A stretch of DNA of 64,000 nucleotides from Ceratotherium simum simum. Taxonomy: Eukaryota; Chordata; Mammalia; Perissodactyla; Rhinocerotidae. The translations under genes and the position numbers were made by a program. This document shows positions 33,690-44,151 of the stretch, in pieces. Where the stretch lies: contig NW_004454177.1 of the NCBI RefSeq assembly GCF_000283155.1, positions 3,261,468-3,325,467 on the forward strand, given 5' to 3'. How positions within the stretch are numbered: the stretch's first letter is position 1; the number at the start of each line of letters is the position of its first letter. The notes under the pieces are model-generated. The model was not told the origin of the DNA and ran no database searches. It was given only the letters and a program-made list of their open reading frames with translations.

Positions 33690-33965
33690 TTTCCATATGA
33701 GCTATCTCACGTGATCTCAGCCAACTTAACTCTTATGCCTGCTGGGTGCTCTAAGTTCACAAGAGCACAAGGCCGTCAAGTTCCTACAACAGCCTCGGAG
33801 AGATAGCCTCGGAGAGATAGCCTCGGAGAGATCTTAGTTCCCGATTTCACCAATAAGGAAACAGCATCCAGGGGATGTTAAGCAACCCCCCTAAAGTCAC
33901 ACACCTAACAAAGGTCAGAGCCAGCACTGGAATTCAAGTCTGTTGACCCATCCAGGGTCCACTCT
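33690..33965 (-). repeat. MIR SINE with an internal tandem repeat
   Basis: 'CGTGATCTCAGCCAACTTAA', 'TTCACCAATAAGGAAACAGC' and 'GAATTCAAGTCTGTTGACCC' mark a reversed MIR. A 14-bp unit is repeated three times inside it at 33791-33832. Confidence 0.65.
33791..33832. repeat. Tandem repeat, three exact copies of a 14-bp unit
   Basis: AGCCTCGGAGAGAT occurs three times in a row without mismatch at 33791-33804, 33805-33818 and 33819-33832. The perfect copies suggest recent expansion in an otherwise old MIR. Confidence 0.98.
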
Positions 33966-34455
33966 ACTCTCTCACAGCCACCTATTTTGTCCACCCTACT
34001 CCTTGCAGCCACTTCACCCCTCTCTTCTCAACCCCCCACAGTTGAGGTCCTCACTCCATCTCGTTCTACTGACTCTGCTTTCCCAAGATCACCACTGACC
34101 TATTATCAGCTCCCATCCTACTCTTTTTGCAGCATTTGATGCTGCTGATTGCATTTCTTAAATTTCCTAATGCCTTCCAATCCTGATTCTCATCCACTTC
34201 TCTGATCAGTCTTTCCCACTTTCTTTGCTGGCTCCTCTTCCTCCTCCTAACCGCTAAATTCCGATTTTATCCATGCCTCACTTCCCCTGGGCAATCTCAC
34301 CCTTGCCTCTGGCCTCCACTCTCATCTTTACCCAGGTGACCCTACACTATGACCTATGTCTTGACTTACAAAATCAAGTTCCAACCACCTGCTGGATGCT
34401 GCCACAGGGACTTCCCTCTGGCATCACGCACTCAACATGTCCACAGCAGAGAGGC
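33960..34455 (+). mobile_element. L2 LINE, reverse transcriptase region
   Basis: CT-rich decayed L2 coding sequence: 'AGATCACCACTGACCTATTA', 'GCAGCATTTGATGCTGCTGA' (from the FDTVDH-type reverse transcriptase motif) and 'TGGCTCCTCTTCCTCCTCCT'. Two MIRs separate it from its likely continuation at 34915. Confidence 0.75.
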
Positions 34456-34459
34456 AGAA

Positions 34460-34700
34460 AGCATGGTCAGTAAGAACTTGGACTTTGATGTAAGACTCTG
34501 GGTTTGAGTCTTGGCTCTGTCACTTACTAGCTGTGAGACCTTGAGCAAGTTACCAAACCTCTCTGGGCCTGCTGTCTCATCTACTGGGTTACTAAGAGCA
34601 CCTCTCTCAGAGGGTTGTTGTGAGAATTAAAGTGACTTAATACATACAAAGTGCTTAGAATGGTACTGATATACTACATGACTCTTATTATTATGCCCAT
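34460..34700 (+). repeat. MIR SINE, near full length
   Basis: 'GGGTTTGAGTCTTGGCTCTG', 'TCACTTACTAGCTGTGAGAC', 'CTTGAGCAAGTTACCAAACC' and 'GAGGGTTGTTGTGAGAATTA' are a well-preserved MIR. Confidence 0.92.
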
Positions 34701-34719
34701 GACATCATATTTGCCATAT

Positions 34720-34905
34720 ACTTTTCATACATAATCTGATTTGATCTTCACACTTCTAGGAAGATTCATTATTATCTCTACTTTACTGATGGGGATTAGA
34801 GAATTTAACTTATTCAAGATCACAGAGGTAATATATGGTAGAGCTGAGCTTAAACGTGGAGCAGGACCAGCACCAAAGCCCAAGGTCTTAACCACTCCAC
34901 CCCCT
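34720..34905 (-). repeat. MIR SINE
   Basis: 'ATTATTATCTCTACTTTACT', 'TATTCAAGATCACAGAGGTA' and 'GCCCAAGGTCTTAACCACTC' give a reversed MIR next to the plus-strand copy at 34460. Confidence 0.8.
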
Positions 34906-34914
34906 TAGCACCTT

Positions 34915-35285
34915 AAGCTGCAACCACAGTCGCCCTTGACTCTTCCTTGCCTTCCCTCACTGAATCTGTCCACTCACTATACCGTTCAGGGGCCAGGTTC
35001 TGACCGTTTGACCTGCTCATCTCCGCCGTCCCCTCCTTCCCACTCCTGCCGTCCCTGTTCCAGGGCAGCCTCTTTTACCACCTGCCTCCTAAGGGGTTTC
35101 TCTGTCTCCAGGATTCTTCACTTCCACTCCGTTCTCCAAACTGTGAGGCAAATTATAATCCTAAAACCTAGGTCTGTGTGGTCCCGCGGGGCAGAAAGCT
35201 TGCCTTATTAATCTCTGCGTCCTCTATACCCAGCACAGGGCCTGACTCGGAGTTATGTGCTCCATAAATAGCTGTTGAACCACAT
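34915..35285 (+). mobile_element. L2 LINE 3' region
   Basis: It has 'CGCCCTTGACTCTTCCTTGC' and 'CATTCTTCACTTCC'-like decayed coding sequence, and the 3' terminus 'ATACCCAGCACAGGGCCTGA' .. 'CTCCATAAATAGCTGTTGAA'. It is probably the same element as 33960-34455. Confidence 0.75.
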
Positions 35286-35294
35286 TGAAGTCCG

Positions 35295-35930
35295 CTCAAC
35301 ACTTCCCATGGAAAATTGGAAATAAACTAAATGTCCAATCATAAGGGAATAGTTATCTAAAGTATGGGTCATATACCCAAATGGAATATTATTTAGGCAT
35401 TTAAAATGCTTATGAACAGTTTATAATAGTATTAAAAATATTTATGTAATAATATTAAGATAAAGAAGCAGGATATAAAGTTATATGAATATCTATATGA
35501 AGGCTACAACTAAGCAAATACAGAAAATAGTTATGCACTCAGGAATGACTGGAAGATGTGAGAAAAGCCCACGTTTACTGAATGCTAATTATGGCCCATT
35601 CTAAGCACTTTATGTGAATTGACATTTAATTCTCAAAAGAACCTAATAGGATGGGTACTATTACTGTCACCTTCATTTTACAGATGATAAAACAGGACAG
35701 CAAAGTTAGAGAGCAGGGTCAGGATTCAAACCCTCAACTCCTAACTCCAGAGTCAGTGCCTTAACCACTGTACCACACAGCCCCCCTTAGTTCACAGTGA
35801 CTAACTGGGATATTAATAGAGATTGCCTTGGCCAATGGGACACTGAATAATTTTCTTCCCTTTTTTTCTTTACTTTCTATAATGAGCATGTACTCCCTTT
35901 ATAACATATCATTATAAAAAATAAAATGTC
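35295..35930 (+). mobile_element. L1/HAL1-type LINE 3' end with a MIR inside
   Basis: The left part has 'GGAAATAAACTAAATGTCCA' and 'CAAATGGAATATTATTTAGG'. The right part (about 35790-35930) has 'TTTACTTTCTATAATGAGCA' and an A-rich end. A minus-strand MIR lies between them at about 35565-35785, so the LINE is interrupted. Confidence 0.7.
35565..35785 (-). repeat. MIR SINE inside an old L1
   Basis: 'CCATTCTAAGCACTTTATGT', 'CATTTTACAGATGATAAAAC', 'GATTCAAACCCTCAACTCCT' and 'CTTAACCACTGTACCACACA' give an almost complete reversed MIR. Confidence 0.88.
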
Positions 35931-36094
35931 ATTACAAAAAATTTCTTCTGATGAGCAAGTAAAATCCAAATGGGTCTGACCTCAAGATTCTAGCTTTCCA
36001 GCCCTTTCTCCCATCGTGCCTCCTCCCCCTTCATGCTAGCTCACCTAGAACATTCTCCATATTTTCCTACCTGAGCCTGTTCTCTCTGACTAGA

Positions 36095-36360
36095 CCAAGG
36101 CCTCTTAACCTGCTGCCTGAGGTCAGTGGGTAGAAGTCAGTGGTCTGTGAACATTTTGGGGGAAAAAAAATGACATAATTATTTTCTCTGACCTCTAACT
36201 GAAATTTAGCATGCCCTTCAATTGTGAATGTAAGCAATAAACCACAGTGTATTGACAGTACTGTGACTGTGTCAACAACAGACATCACCATGTTTTCACA
36301 TCACATCACAGTGCTGCAGATATCTTAAAATGTCACTTATAATCATTGCTACTTCGGAAT
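36095..36360. repeat. Possible DNA-transposon relic, family unknown
   Basis: The stretch 'CCTCTAACTGAAATTTAGCA', 'GAATGTAAGCAATAAACCAC', 'CTGCAGATATCTTAAAATGT' resembles a dispersed mammalian repeat I have seen before but cannot name with confidence. No terminal repeats or coding frame are visible. Confidence 0.35.
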
Positions 36361-36524
36361 TACGCTCCTAGTTAGACCTGATGCTAGCCTTGGCTAGTTA
36401 ATACATTAGTAAAGAAGCAAATATATTAATATATCACTATTAAAATACTTTAACTGCATTTCCATATAATTGGTTTCCTGGTCATCATATCTATTTTACT
36501 TTATTCGTTTAAAAGCACTTCTCT

Positions 36525-36704
36525 ACAGCAACTAGAAGGATGTGCAACTATGACAAACAACTATCTACTGGGGCTTTGGGGAAAAAAAAGGAGGAGGATT
36601 GGCAATAGATGTTAGCTCAGAGCCAGTCTTCCTCAGCAAAAAGAGGAGGATTAGCATGGATGTTAGCTCAGGGCTGATCTTCCTCACAAAAAAAAAAAAA
36701 TTTT
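36525..36704 (+). mobile_element. ERE SINE, 5'-truncated ERE2-like copy
   Basis: It starts within the internal segment (GCAACTAGAAGGATGTGCAA..TATCTACTGGGGCTTTGGGG), so it lacks the tRNA-like head. It then has two 'GATGTTAGCTCA' units and a poly(A) tail. The 13-bp direct repeat AAAGCACTTCTCT flanks it at 36512-36524 and 36705-36717. The internal segment matches the copy at 9690-9984 read in reverse. It is antisense to GRIK4. Confidence 0.93.
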
Positions 36705-36734
36705 AAAGCACTTCTCTGAGGTGTCCATTAGCAC

Positions 36735-36860
36735 CCCCAGACTACCACGGTCTAGGCCCTCTCTTGCCCTTCTGCCTGGCAAACTCCTACTGATCCTCCA
36801 GCACCCAGCTCAGATCTTGCCCCTGGACAAAAAGGCACCTCTCCTTCCCTATATTCACGT
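36735..36860 (+). mobile_element. L2 LINE fragment
   Basis: 'CTGGCAAACTCCTACTGATC', 'CTCCAGCACCCAGCTCAGAT' resembles the L2 C-terminal region. It is short and diverged. Confidence 0.5.
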
Positions 36861-37309
36861 CACACTGTGGCTCTGAGTCAGCTCCGTGCTGGAGCTGCCT
36901 AAGAAACAGGTCAGCTTCCCTGTTCTCTGAATTCCTGGCCAGCTTCTGCCCTAAGCTGGCTCATTAATGTTGGGTCTCAATGGAGAGAAGTTTCTCCAAA
37001 AATTAAATTCTTATAGAAGGCCATAATTCCTTATTTCCAATTATAAAATCCAAAAGGGTCTGAAACTGGACGGTTTTCAGCAAACTCATTTGGTGGCAAA
37101 ATCTGATCTAAATCGATGTGAAGCTATTTATAATATGTGAATATTTGAATATGAACATGCATTTATTTGAGTACAGCATTCGGCCCAAGCCCCACCTGAG
37201 ATGCTACTTAATATAGAGCATATGCACCACATGACCTTTCCAGCATCTGGAAATTTCTGGATTCTAAACACGTCTGGCCTCAAGTGTTTGTGGACCTGTG
37301 CCTGCTGTT

Positions 37310-37430
37310 CTGAGTGTCCAACTCCCATCTCTCTCACTGGATTGGAAAGTCGTTGTGGGCAGGAATCACAGCTATTCAGTCCTGGCAAAAAGGGATTGCT
37401 CAATGGATGTTTGCTCAGCTGAACTGAAAT
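37310..37430 (+). mobile_element. L2 LINE 3' terminus
   Basis: 'GTTGTGGGCAGGAATCACAG', 'CAGTCCTGGCAAAAAGGGAT' and 'TGCTCAATGGATGTTTGCTC' follow the L2 3' end pattern. Confidence 0.55.
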
Positions 37431-38714
37431 GATCCAAAATGAATCCAATGATGTTGAATTATCATCTTCCCAGCAGCCATGGCTTGGGAATTTCCTGGGA
37501 TCTAGGAATTGCTCTTTCATTCCCTATGAAGGATGCCCTGCTCAATAGAAATGGAAATCATCATTTATAAATGGCTTCAGCTCTGAAACTTCCTGGATTC
37601 TGATTCTGCAGGCCCTGGCCGTCTCTGTGAGGGCCCCTAAGCAGTTTGTGTAAGGGATGGGAGGCGAGGGAAGTACACTTTACCTCTGCCTCCCGGGGAG
37701 CAGGGAAGAGAGGGAACAGGGAGACTTGAGTGACATTGCCATGGCAACGAAGTTTCCCAGCCAGTGGAAGAGTTGGAAGGCAACCGTCAGAGCAGCTGCT
37801 AGAATAACAGACCACGATGGGGTGTTGTAAGAAGGAGGAACTTCTTCCCCTCAAGATGCCAGCTCCAGCCTTGATTTGAAGTCCCCTTAGAAACCTGGGC
37901 TGGACAGCTGGTGCTCATGGGACCTTACTCCTTCCCTGAGTCTTCCCAGGGAAGGGAAGGACCTGGCTGTGATGCAGATGGTCCACAGGGATTAGTCATA
38001 GGCACCATTGATTGCAGGCCCCCTAGGGAAGGGGCAGCTCCAGGAGGGGGATGAGGTAGCCAAGCCAGGGCCTCCTCACTGACAGTGAGGCGCTCGATGA
38101 GTCACTCAGCGCTCTCTGAGCCAGTGTGGTAAACAACCCCGGCCATCGGGAGCTGACGGTGACGTGGGCGGAGGGGGCTGGGAGAACTCCGAGTCCTTCA
38201 TGTAAAAACAGTTCACGGTGCTGGAGCGCAGGTGGAGCGGGAGGGCAAGGTCCCTCTTTATGCTTGGTTATGCTGCACACTGAGACACAGTGAAGCCCTG
38301 ATCGTCCCAGAACAGAGCAGACAATTACCTCAGTCGATGCCAAAGAACCATCCCCTCCCTGTGCCAAAGCTGCAGGAGCATGTTCCACTCTCAGCTCTCT
38401 TGGTCTCCGAGCTGAGAAGGGAGCGTGCGAGGGTGGAAGTGCCAGGTCTCTGCACCGGCAAACCCCACAATGGGGACCTCCCTGGTCAGAGTGCCCAGGG
38501 TATCAGAGAACTCAAAACTGCCATTGGCTCCTCTCATCAATGGCATATCATTCAAAGCCACCAGCCTGGACCCAAAACACCGTGCAAGCAGCAACACCAT
38601 TTCCAGGGGTCTTTCCACGTGCAGGCACCGGGCTGGCAGCCAGGCTACCACCCTGAATCCTTACAATCACCTTGTGAGAGAGAAGTTACTATACTAATTC
38701 TACCACTAATAATA

Positions 38715-38960
38715 ATAATAGGTGAAATGTATTAAGAGTTCACCCTATACCAGGCATTGCTCTAATTCTTATAAGTGCATCATCTCATTTAACCCTCACA
38801 ACAACGTCAGGAAGTGAGAACTCTTATTCCCATTTTACAGATGAGGAATCTGAGGCCCAAGAGATGAGCCCACAGTGCCGGTAGAGCTAGGATTAGGATC
38901 CTGGTGTGTCCGACTCCAGAACCTGAGTTCTGACCACTAGTCTACACTGCTCTCCCATCC
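38715..38960 (-). repeat. MIR SINE, near full length
   Basis: 'CACCCTATACCAGGCATTGC', 'ATCTCATTTAACCCTCACAA', 'CCCATTTTACAGATGAGGAA' and 'GTTCTGACCACTAGTCTACA' give a complete reversed MIR. Confidence 0.9.
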
Positions 38961-39019
38961 TGGCCCTCTCACCACTGCCCCCACAGAAACTCTGTTGTAG
39001 CCACGCCCATCTGTCATTG

Positions 39020-39240
39020 TGCCCCAAGGTACTGCATTTTTTCCTGCCTTGAGCCTTTGCTCATGCTATTATGTCTTCTGCATGGATGCCCTCTTTCCTT
39101 CCCTTCATCTATCGAACATTCCAAGGTCCGGCCAGAGGCCTTACCTGAGCACCTGGCTACACTATGACTGACTTCTGACCTCCCTCTGCCCTTGTCTGAG
39201 TCACTCACTGGCAAGCCCATAGCAGAGCTACTGAGACTTA
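39020..39240 (+). mobile_element. L2 LINE 3' region
   Basis: 'GAGCCTTTGCTCATGCTATT', 'CTGCATGGATGCCCTCTTTC' and 'CCGGCCAGAGGCCTTACCTG' correspond to the end of L2 ORF and its 3' UTR. Confidence 0.7.
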
Positions 39241-39284
39241 TGTCATTTTTCGATTGTGTGGTCGGTCTTACCTGCCTCCTGGTA

Positions 39285-39370
39285 AAGACCGTGAGCCTCA
39301 GTTTCTCCATCTGTAAAATGAGGGGGTTGGACCAGATGATTTCTAAGCACTGTAATTCAATGCACTTCTG
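39285..39370 (+). repeat. MIR SINE fragment
   Basis: 'GAGCCTCAGTTTCTCCATCT' and 'GTAAAATGAGGGGGTTGGAC' are the MIR core. The sequence then follows a variant 3' part ('GACCAGATGATTTCTAAGCA'). Confidence 0.75.
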
Positions 39371-41044
39371 AGTCCGTATTATGCATACGTGATGTGGGTA
39401 GCTCAGAGAAGGGAAGCAAGGAACGTCTGTTGAATGACTCATCACCATTCGTAGGCCTTTCTCTTCTGGCTTCTCACTTTCTTTCCCTCACGCAGACTGG
39501 GATTCATTCTACTGAAGTGATAAAGGGGTGATAGCCCTCACTTACAAGAAGCAGCTCTCAATCACCAGAAGTCAGGCCCAGAGCCTGCGAGAAGCTAGGG
39601 AGCTTGTGCAGGAGGAGCAGCCATGCGGCTGGAACATCACACAGCGTGTCCCTCTCCAGGCGCACGGGGTCCACATGGGGGCGGCATAGCCAGTGCGTCT
39701 CTGGGTTTCCTGGGGAAGCGGTGTGCACGGCTGATAGCCCACTTGGCCTCATAGAGACAAATCGAGGCAGAGGCGAGGGGTTGATAGGGAGCCTCCTGCT
39801 TCCAGCTCTGCAGTAAATTGAACCTCAACCGGGCTCCAGTAGCAGCAGGGCCAGTGACTCCGGGTGTCTGGGTGATGAGAGGGTGGGCACTCAGTTAAGC
39901 TCTAATACATTAGCTGCAGGAGACAACACTGATCTATAGGAACAGAGGAGGCCAAGGCCTGTGGGAGCGCCCTGCACAAGAAAGGCTGAGATGGAGATAA
40001 GATAGGAGGTAAAGGAGGGAAGGGCCAGGCGGGAGGGGAGATGGCCTAATAGGTCTGTCCATCCCTCTTATTTCAGATCTGTGGGCTGTGCAGAGGGAGT
40101 TGGGAAGTCGAACATCAAAAAGCCTGAGGCAATGACGGTGAAAGGGCAGAGAGGTGGACGGAATCAGACATGGGTTTGAGGAGCTTTCCGAGTGACCCTC
40201 ACTTTACATAGACCCACTATATGAAAATCTATGTGAACCAGATGGAAGTGGGGGTGCATTTCTACTTGGATCTTTCCAGTGTCCAGGTTTGTTATTAATT
40301 AATGCCTCGTGTGATACTTTCCCAGCCTCACTTTCAACCATCAAATGAGGAGGATGAACTCTCGCCTCCAGCACCATTAGTTTCTTGACACTTCATAATC
40401 TTTGATTCTGAAATTGCCATTGCTCTCCATGACTGACACACCTGCCCCGAATGCGATCATTCAGTGCGATTTGTGAAGACCTTTTTGAAACTCACCTATT
40501 GCTGAAAGCAGGCACAACTGTACATTGTAGGATTGCTACCGCCCCAACTTAGATCAGAGCCTCTGCTTTCTGCAACCAAGAACGCCATCACTAGGATCTC
40601 TTTCACGCCCTCGAAGCAGAGTCCTTGGACACACGGTGACAGGTGTGAGGCTGGGGGCATTGTTCAGGGCCCCAAAGCCACTCAAATAGTCTTAAGTTAA
40701 CAATGCAAATTAGCCCTGGGCCACTAGCCCAGGGAAGACACAGCCCATGACATCAAGCAGTAGCTGGCTTTGGGTGGTGCACCACAACTTCCAAAGACTA
40801 AAAGCTGTCAGATGCATCAGGCCCCCACAACTGGAAAGACAAGGGGAATATCCAATTAGGACGGATGCTCCATAATGCATGCTGACATTAAGATGGGCCA
40901 TGAGAGATGAGCCAGGAGATAGATGGTGCTGCCACGTAGGAATGGCTGAACTTTGAAACAGAGGAGACAAGGAGATGGTGGTGAGAGGCAGGAGGAAGCC
41001 TGCTCCAAGGTGAAGGGGAGAGAAGAGAGCCAGCAACAAAATCC

Positions 41045-41275
41045 ATAGCTGCACTTACTGAATACCCGTTATGTGCATGGCGCTAAGCACTTCCCCCACA
41101 CTGTCTCGTGTCATGCTCCGAATGACCCTTGTGTTACAAATGAGGAAATTGAGGCACAAAGTGGCTAAACAGCCTGTCCAGTCACACAACTAGTAAATAT
41201 TAGAGCCAGGATTTAAACCTCGTCAGTCTGATTCTAAAATCCACTCCTACTCTTTATACCGCACAGTCTCCCCAA
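41045..41275 (-). repeat. MIR SINE, near full length
   Basis: 'CTTACTGAATACCCGTTATG', 'GTTACAAATGAGGAAATTGA' and 'GATTTAAACCTCGTCAGTCT' give a reversed MIR. Confidence 0.85.
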
Positions 41276-42054
41276 AGTAGGGATCACAGAGCTGTTGTTT
41301 CTCCTTCATCCAGGGATCTTCTCTCCCACCTCTGGCTCCCCCCAACACTGTCACTGAAGTCCAGTCCCTGCCCGCCCTGCTTCAGCTAATAGCACTAACC
41401 CACCACCCACTCTCTCCCCCTTACTTTGGGAGGGAAAGAGCTGGGCTGGAACCTTTCTATGAACTGTCTGGGTGACATTTAAAATCCATTGTGGGGGAGC
41501 AGCTCTGGCTTCAGATGAAGGGCCTTTGGGGTGGAAAGATACAGAAGTCCTCTTTTCTAACAAATGCTAATCATGCCTCAAACACATGGAGATGTAAAAG
41601 CTGAACCAAGGGCCACTTGCTAATAAAATACCTAACGCCTAAAAGAAGGGCATTAGAAAGATGCCCCAAAGCTCTGTAATGTGGAATAAAGATATCCATT
41701 TCCTTTATTCCCTGATTCATCTGGCTTACTATTTTAGATGTATTGACTTTACTAAACCAGGTTGCATGGGTCATTGGGAGAGGAAATTTACATCTGCTAA
41801 TGACCCCCATCACAACCAGCAATCTGTTCTGCTGGGGAAGCCCAGAAAAACCAAAGAAAAGGAAGGAGGAGCTGTCTTTGCAAAGTACAGACTAAAGAAC
41901 TGTTTGGAAATCCTGGCCCTTGTCTGAGACCTACCCTCCTGGACAAGGAAATACTACAAACTGGACTAGGAGAGTCATAAGAAGTCACCACGGTATTTCT
42001 GATTTAACTTGGAGATCCTAAGAAATCTGAATCTTCCTTTCATTGTACTAGAAT

Positions 42055-42180
42055 TTAACCTCTATGACATCTAGGATTTCTGTGTGTTCCTTGCTGAATC
42101 CCCATTGCCTAGAATGGAGTAAAACAGGCACTCACTAAACATTTCCTGACTGAACAAGTGAATAAATGAAGGACTATTTC
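42055..42180 (+). mobile_element. L2 LINE 3' terminus
   Basis: 'GAATCCCCATTGCCTAGAAT' followed by 'CAGGCACTCACTAAACATTT' and 'GAATAAATGAAGG' is an L2 tail. Confidence 0.6.
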
Positions 42181-42444
42181 AAATACCTGTTCCCCCATGC
42201 TCTCTTCTGGAGGAATCTGTCCACGGATCTCACTGGCCTCAACTGCCCTGTTCTGTGGTAGGAGCCCACCCTCAGTCTCTAGGAGTGGACACTCTCCCCA
42301 AGGGTAGTGATTAGGCCATCTGGCCAACACCTGTGACTTGTGAGACCAGCCATAGCAAGATGAGCTGGACCAATCGGATCCTTTACCTTGGGAATCCAAA
42401 CCAAGAGGCACTGAGGGAAGCTGCCACTCATGTGCATGCTGAAG

Positions 42445-42575
42445 AGAGACTGTAAACCCCCTGAGGGCAGGGACTGTGTCTATCTTGTTTTCTGCATTGT
42501 TCCCAATGTATGATATCCTGAATCATGCCTGAAATAGAGTAAACGCTCAATGCAAGTTTCCTGAATGAATAAAAA
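42445..42575 (+). mobile_element. L2 LINE 3' terminus
   Basis: 'CCCTGAGGGCAGGGACTGTG', 'CTATCTTGTTTTCTGCATTG' and 'AAACGCTCAATGCAAGTTTC' ending in GAATGAATAAA is a clear L2 terminus. Confidence 0.8.
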
Positions 42576-43129
42576 AATTGTAAATTGGGCCTGGATGGCC
42601 GTTATGGGACAGGTGCATGATGAATAAGCCAGGGAACCCAAACTGGAAGAGAGGGAGGATCACGGATCAGATAGTGCAAGAGCATTAAAGCAGCTGTGAG
42701 ACAGAGAGAGAGCCGCTGCCTCCTCCACTTCCTGCCCTCTCTGGATCCTTACAATATCCCACCTATTGTACTTGGGCTAGTATGAATGCTTCTTCTCTTG
42801 CAATCCTAGTAGCTCAGATTAGAGCATTGCTGGATCCACACATAGAAGACCAGATGTCTGACATGTATACTTGAGCAAGTTGTTCTTTTATTTTGTTTTG
42901 TTTGTTTTTGCAATTGAATGTTGCTAAAGGTTGAAATGGGTTATAAAGGGAGGAGATGGGGACTTCAAAGTCTTAGGGAATAGATATTATCATCTCTCTG
43001 GCTCCTCCCCTCCTCCCTGAACTGGAGTTGTTCATTTCCAGCTTAGCTACAAGCCACCAGCCCACTAACTTGGAAGCTCATCCTGTAGAGCTGTCAAGGT
43101 AATACCAGCAACACAGCAGAGAATTCCAG

Positions 43130-43370
43130 GGGAGGTGTTGGGGATTGGGCACTGGACTTGCAGGGTGACAATGTGAGTTCAGGGTCCAGGATTCGCTCAG
43201 CCATTGACTAGCCCTGTGGTTGGGCAAGTTACCCCATGTTTCTGAGCCTGTTTCTTTTGTAAAGTGGGGATAATAACATTTAACTTTCGGATTGTTGGGA
43301 GAATTAAAAGCAGAAACCAGCACATAGCAGGGGCTCCATATGTGTGCCTTGAGTGAACTATCATGTGTGT
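43130..43370 (+). repeat. MIR SINE
   Basis: 'CCATTGACTAGCCCTGTGGT', 'GAGCCTGTTTCTTTTGTAAA' and 'GTTGGGAGAATTAAAAGCAG' follow MIR about 600 bp downstream, in transcript order, of the exon at 43987. Confidence 0.75.
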
Positions 43371-43394
43371 CTGTAAAGCGTTGCAACTTACAGG

Positions 43395-43560
43395 AAATTT
43401 TCCTATATTTTAAGCCATTTAAATCTCACAACAACTTGCAAGATTTGCAAAGTAGAGCCTAGCATTCCCATTTTACAGACGAAGAAGCTGAGGTTAAATA
43501 GGATAAGTGACTTGTCCAAGGTTACCCACAGAGCGAGTGGCCAAACTCTATCCCAAGTCT
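43395..43560 (-). repeat. MIR SINE
   Basis: 'TTAAATCTCACAACAACTTG', 'CCCATTTTACAGACGAAGAA' and 'GTGACTTGTCCAAGGTTACC' give a reversed MIR. Confidence 0.83.
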
Positions 43561-43713
43561 CAGTTTCTTCTCACATCACTGCCCTCAGCACAAGAAAGCA
43601 AGACAGGCAATCAGACGTGCAATGACTAAGCTACCCTTGGGCTGGCCATCTCTCTCCTTTCTTAATCACACACAAGGTTTCATTCAGGGATTTGTGTTCA
43701 AAATGTCCAGAAG

Positions 43714-43777
43714 ATGAATGAATCAATATATGAAGGAATGAATGAGTGGGTAAATGATGAATGAATGAATGAATGAG
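43714..43777. repeat. GAAT-type microsatellite
   Basis: Repeated ATGA/GAAT units, best preserved in the last 25 bases. It lies about 210 bp downstream, in transcript order, of the exon at 43987. Confidence 0.9.
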
Positions 43778-43986
43778 TTTCCTGTCTTAATTCTACTCTA
43801 CACATGATTCACAACAAAACCTGGAAATCTTATCTAGACTAAGCCCTATACGGCCCCCTGGCTCATGTTTCTCTCCCTCTCTTGGGAATATCTATATCAC
43901 AGGCCTGGTGGTGGGTGCAGCTCACACCACCAGCCCCTCCTCTGCCAGCAAGGGAAGCAGAGGGCAGCCCTGCCCATTCTACGTAC

Positions 43987-44151
43987 TGGTTTCTGCAGTC
44001 TCGTACTCGCTGTCTCTGAGAAGCTCAAAGATGTCCACTTCGACCTTGGCCTTGCCCAGCCTCTCAGGAGCACGGTTGATGCGGTTCTTGGCCAGGGTGA
44101 TGGAGAGCCGCTCCCCTCTGCTGCACTCCATGGGGTCATCCAAGATAGCAG
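43987..44151 (-). CDS. GRIK4: GRIK4 coding exon, start of the amino-terminal domain
   Basis: Read on the minus strand, this 165-bp exon encodes about residues 28-82 of GluK4 (KA1), a kainate-type ionotropic glutamate receptor subunit of the neuronal plasma membrane. It starts [16 protein letters not shown], continues through [18 protein letters not shown] and ends [12 protein letters not shown]. It is the first strand of the bilobed, LIVBP-like amino-terminal domain (ANF_receptor fold), which directs subunit assembly. The acceptor is TGCCTGCCTACAG and the donor is GTACGT. The exon enters with two bases completing an Ala codon (phase 1) and leaves one base, A, which the next exon completes to Met. 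Being phase 1-1 and a multiple of three, it could be skipped in frame. I chose GRIK4 over the paralogue GRIK5 from the remembered family sequence, supported by the exons that follow. Confidence 0.95.

Larger units (their letters stand above)
31960..43986. other. GRIK4 intron, 12,027 bp, between exons at 31862 and 43987
   Basis: The ends are GT..AG on the minus strand. It holds L2 blocks (32775-33015, 33960-35285 with MIRs inside, 36735-36860, 37310-37430, 39020-39240, 42055-42575), an L1 3' end with a MIR inside (35295-35930), an ERE SINE (36525-36704), MIRs, a possible DNA-transposon relic (36095-36360) and a GAAT-type microsatellite (43714-43777). 37440-38710, 39450-41040 and 41280-42050 show no repeat I recognise. 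36960-37160 and 41560-41830 are AT-rich unique blocks. Confidence 0.88.

Noticed and set aside
33791..33832. Regular repeats as a possible CRISPR array
   Set aside because: The units are directly adjacent with no spacers, in a mammalian intron.
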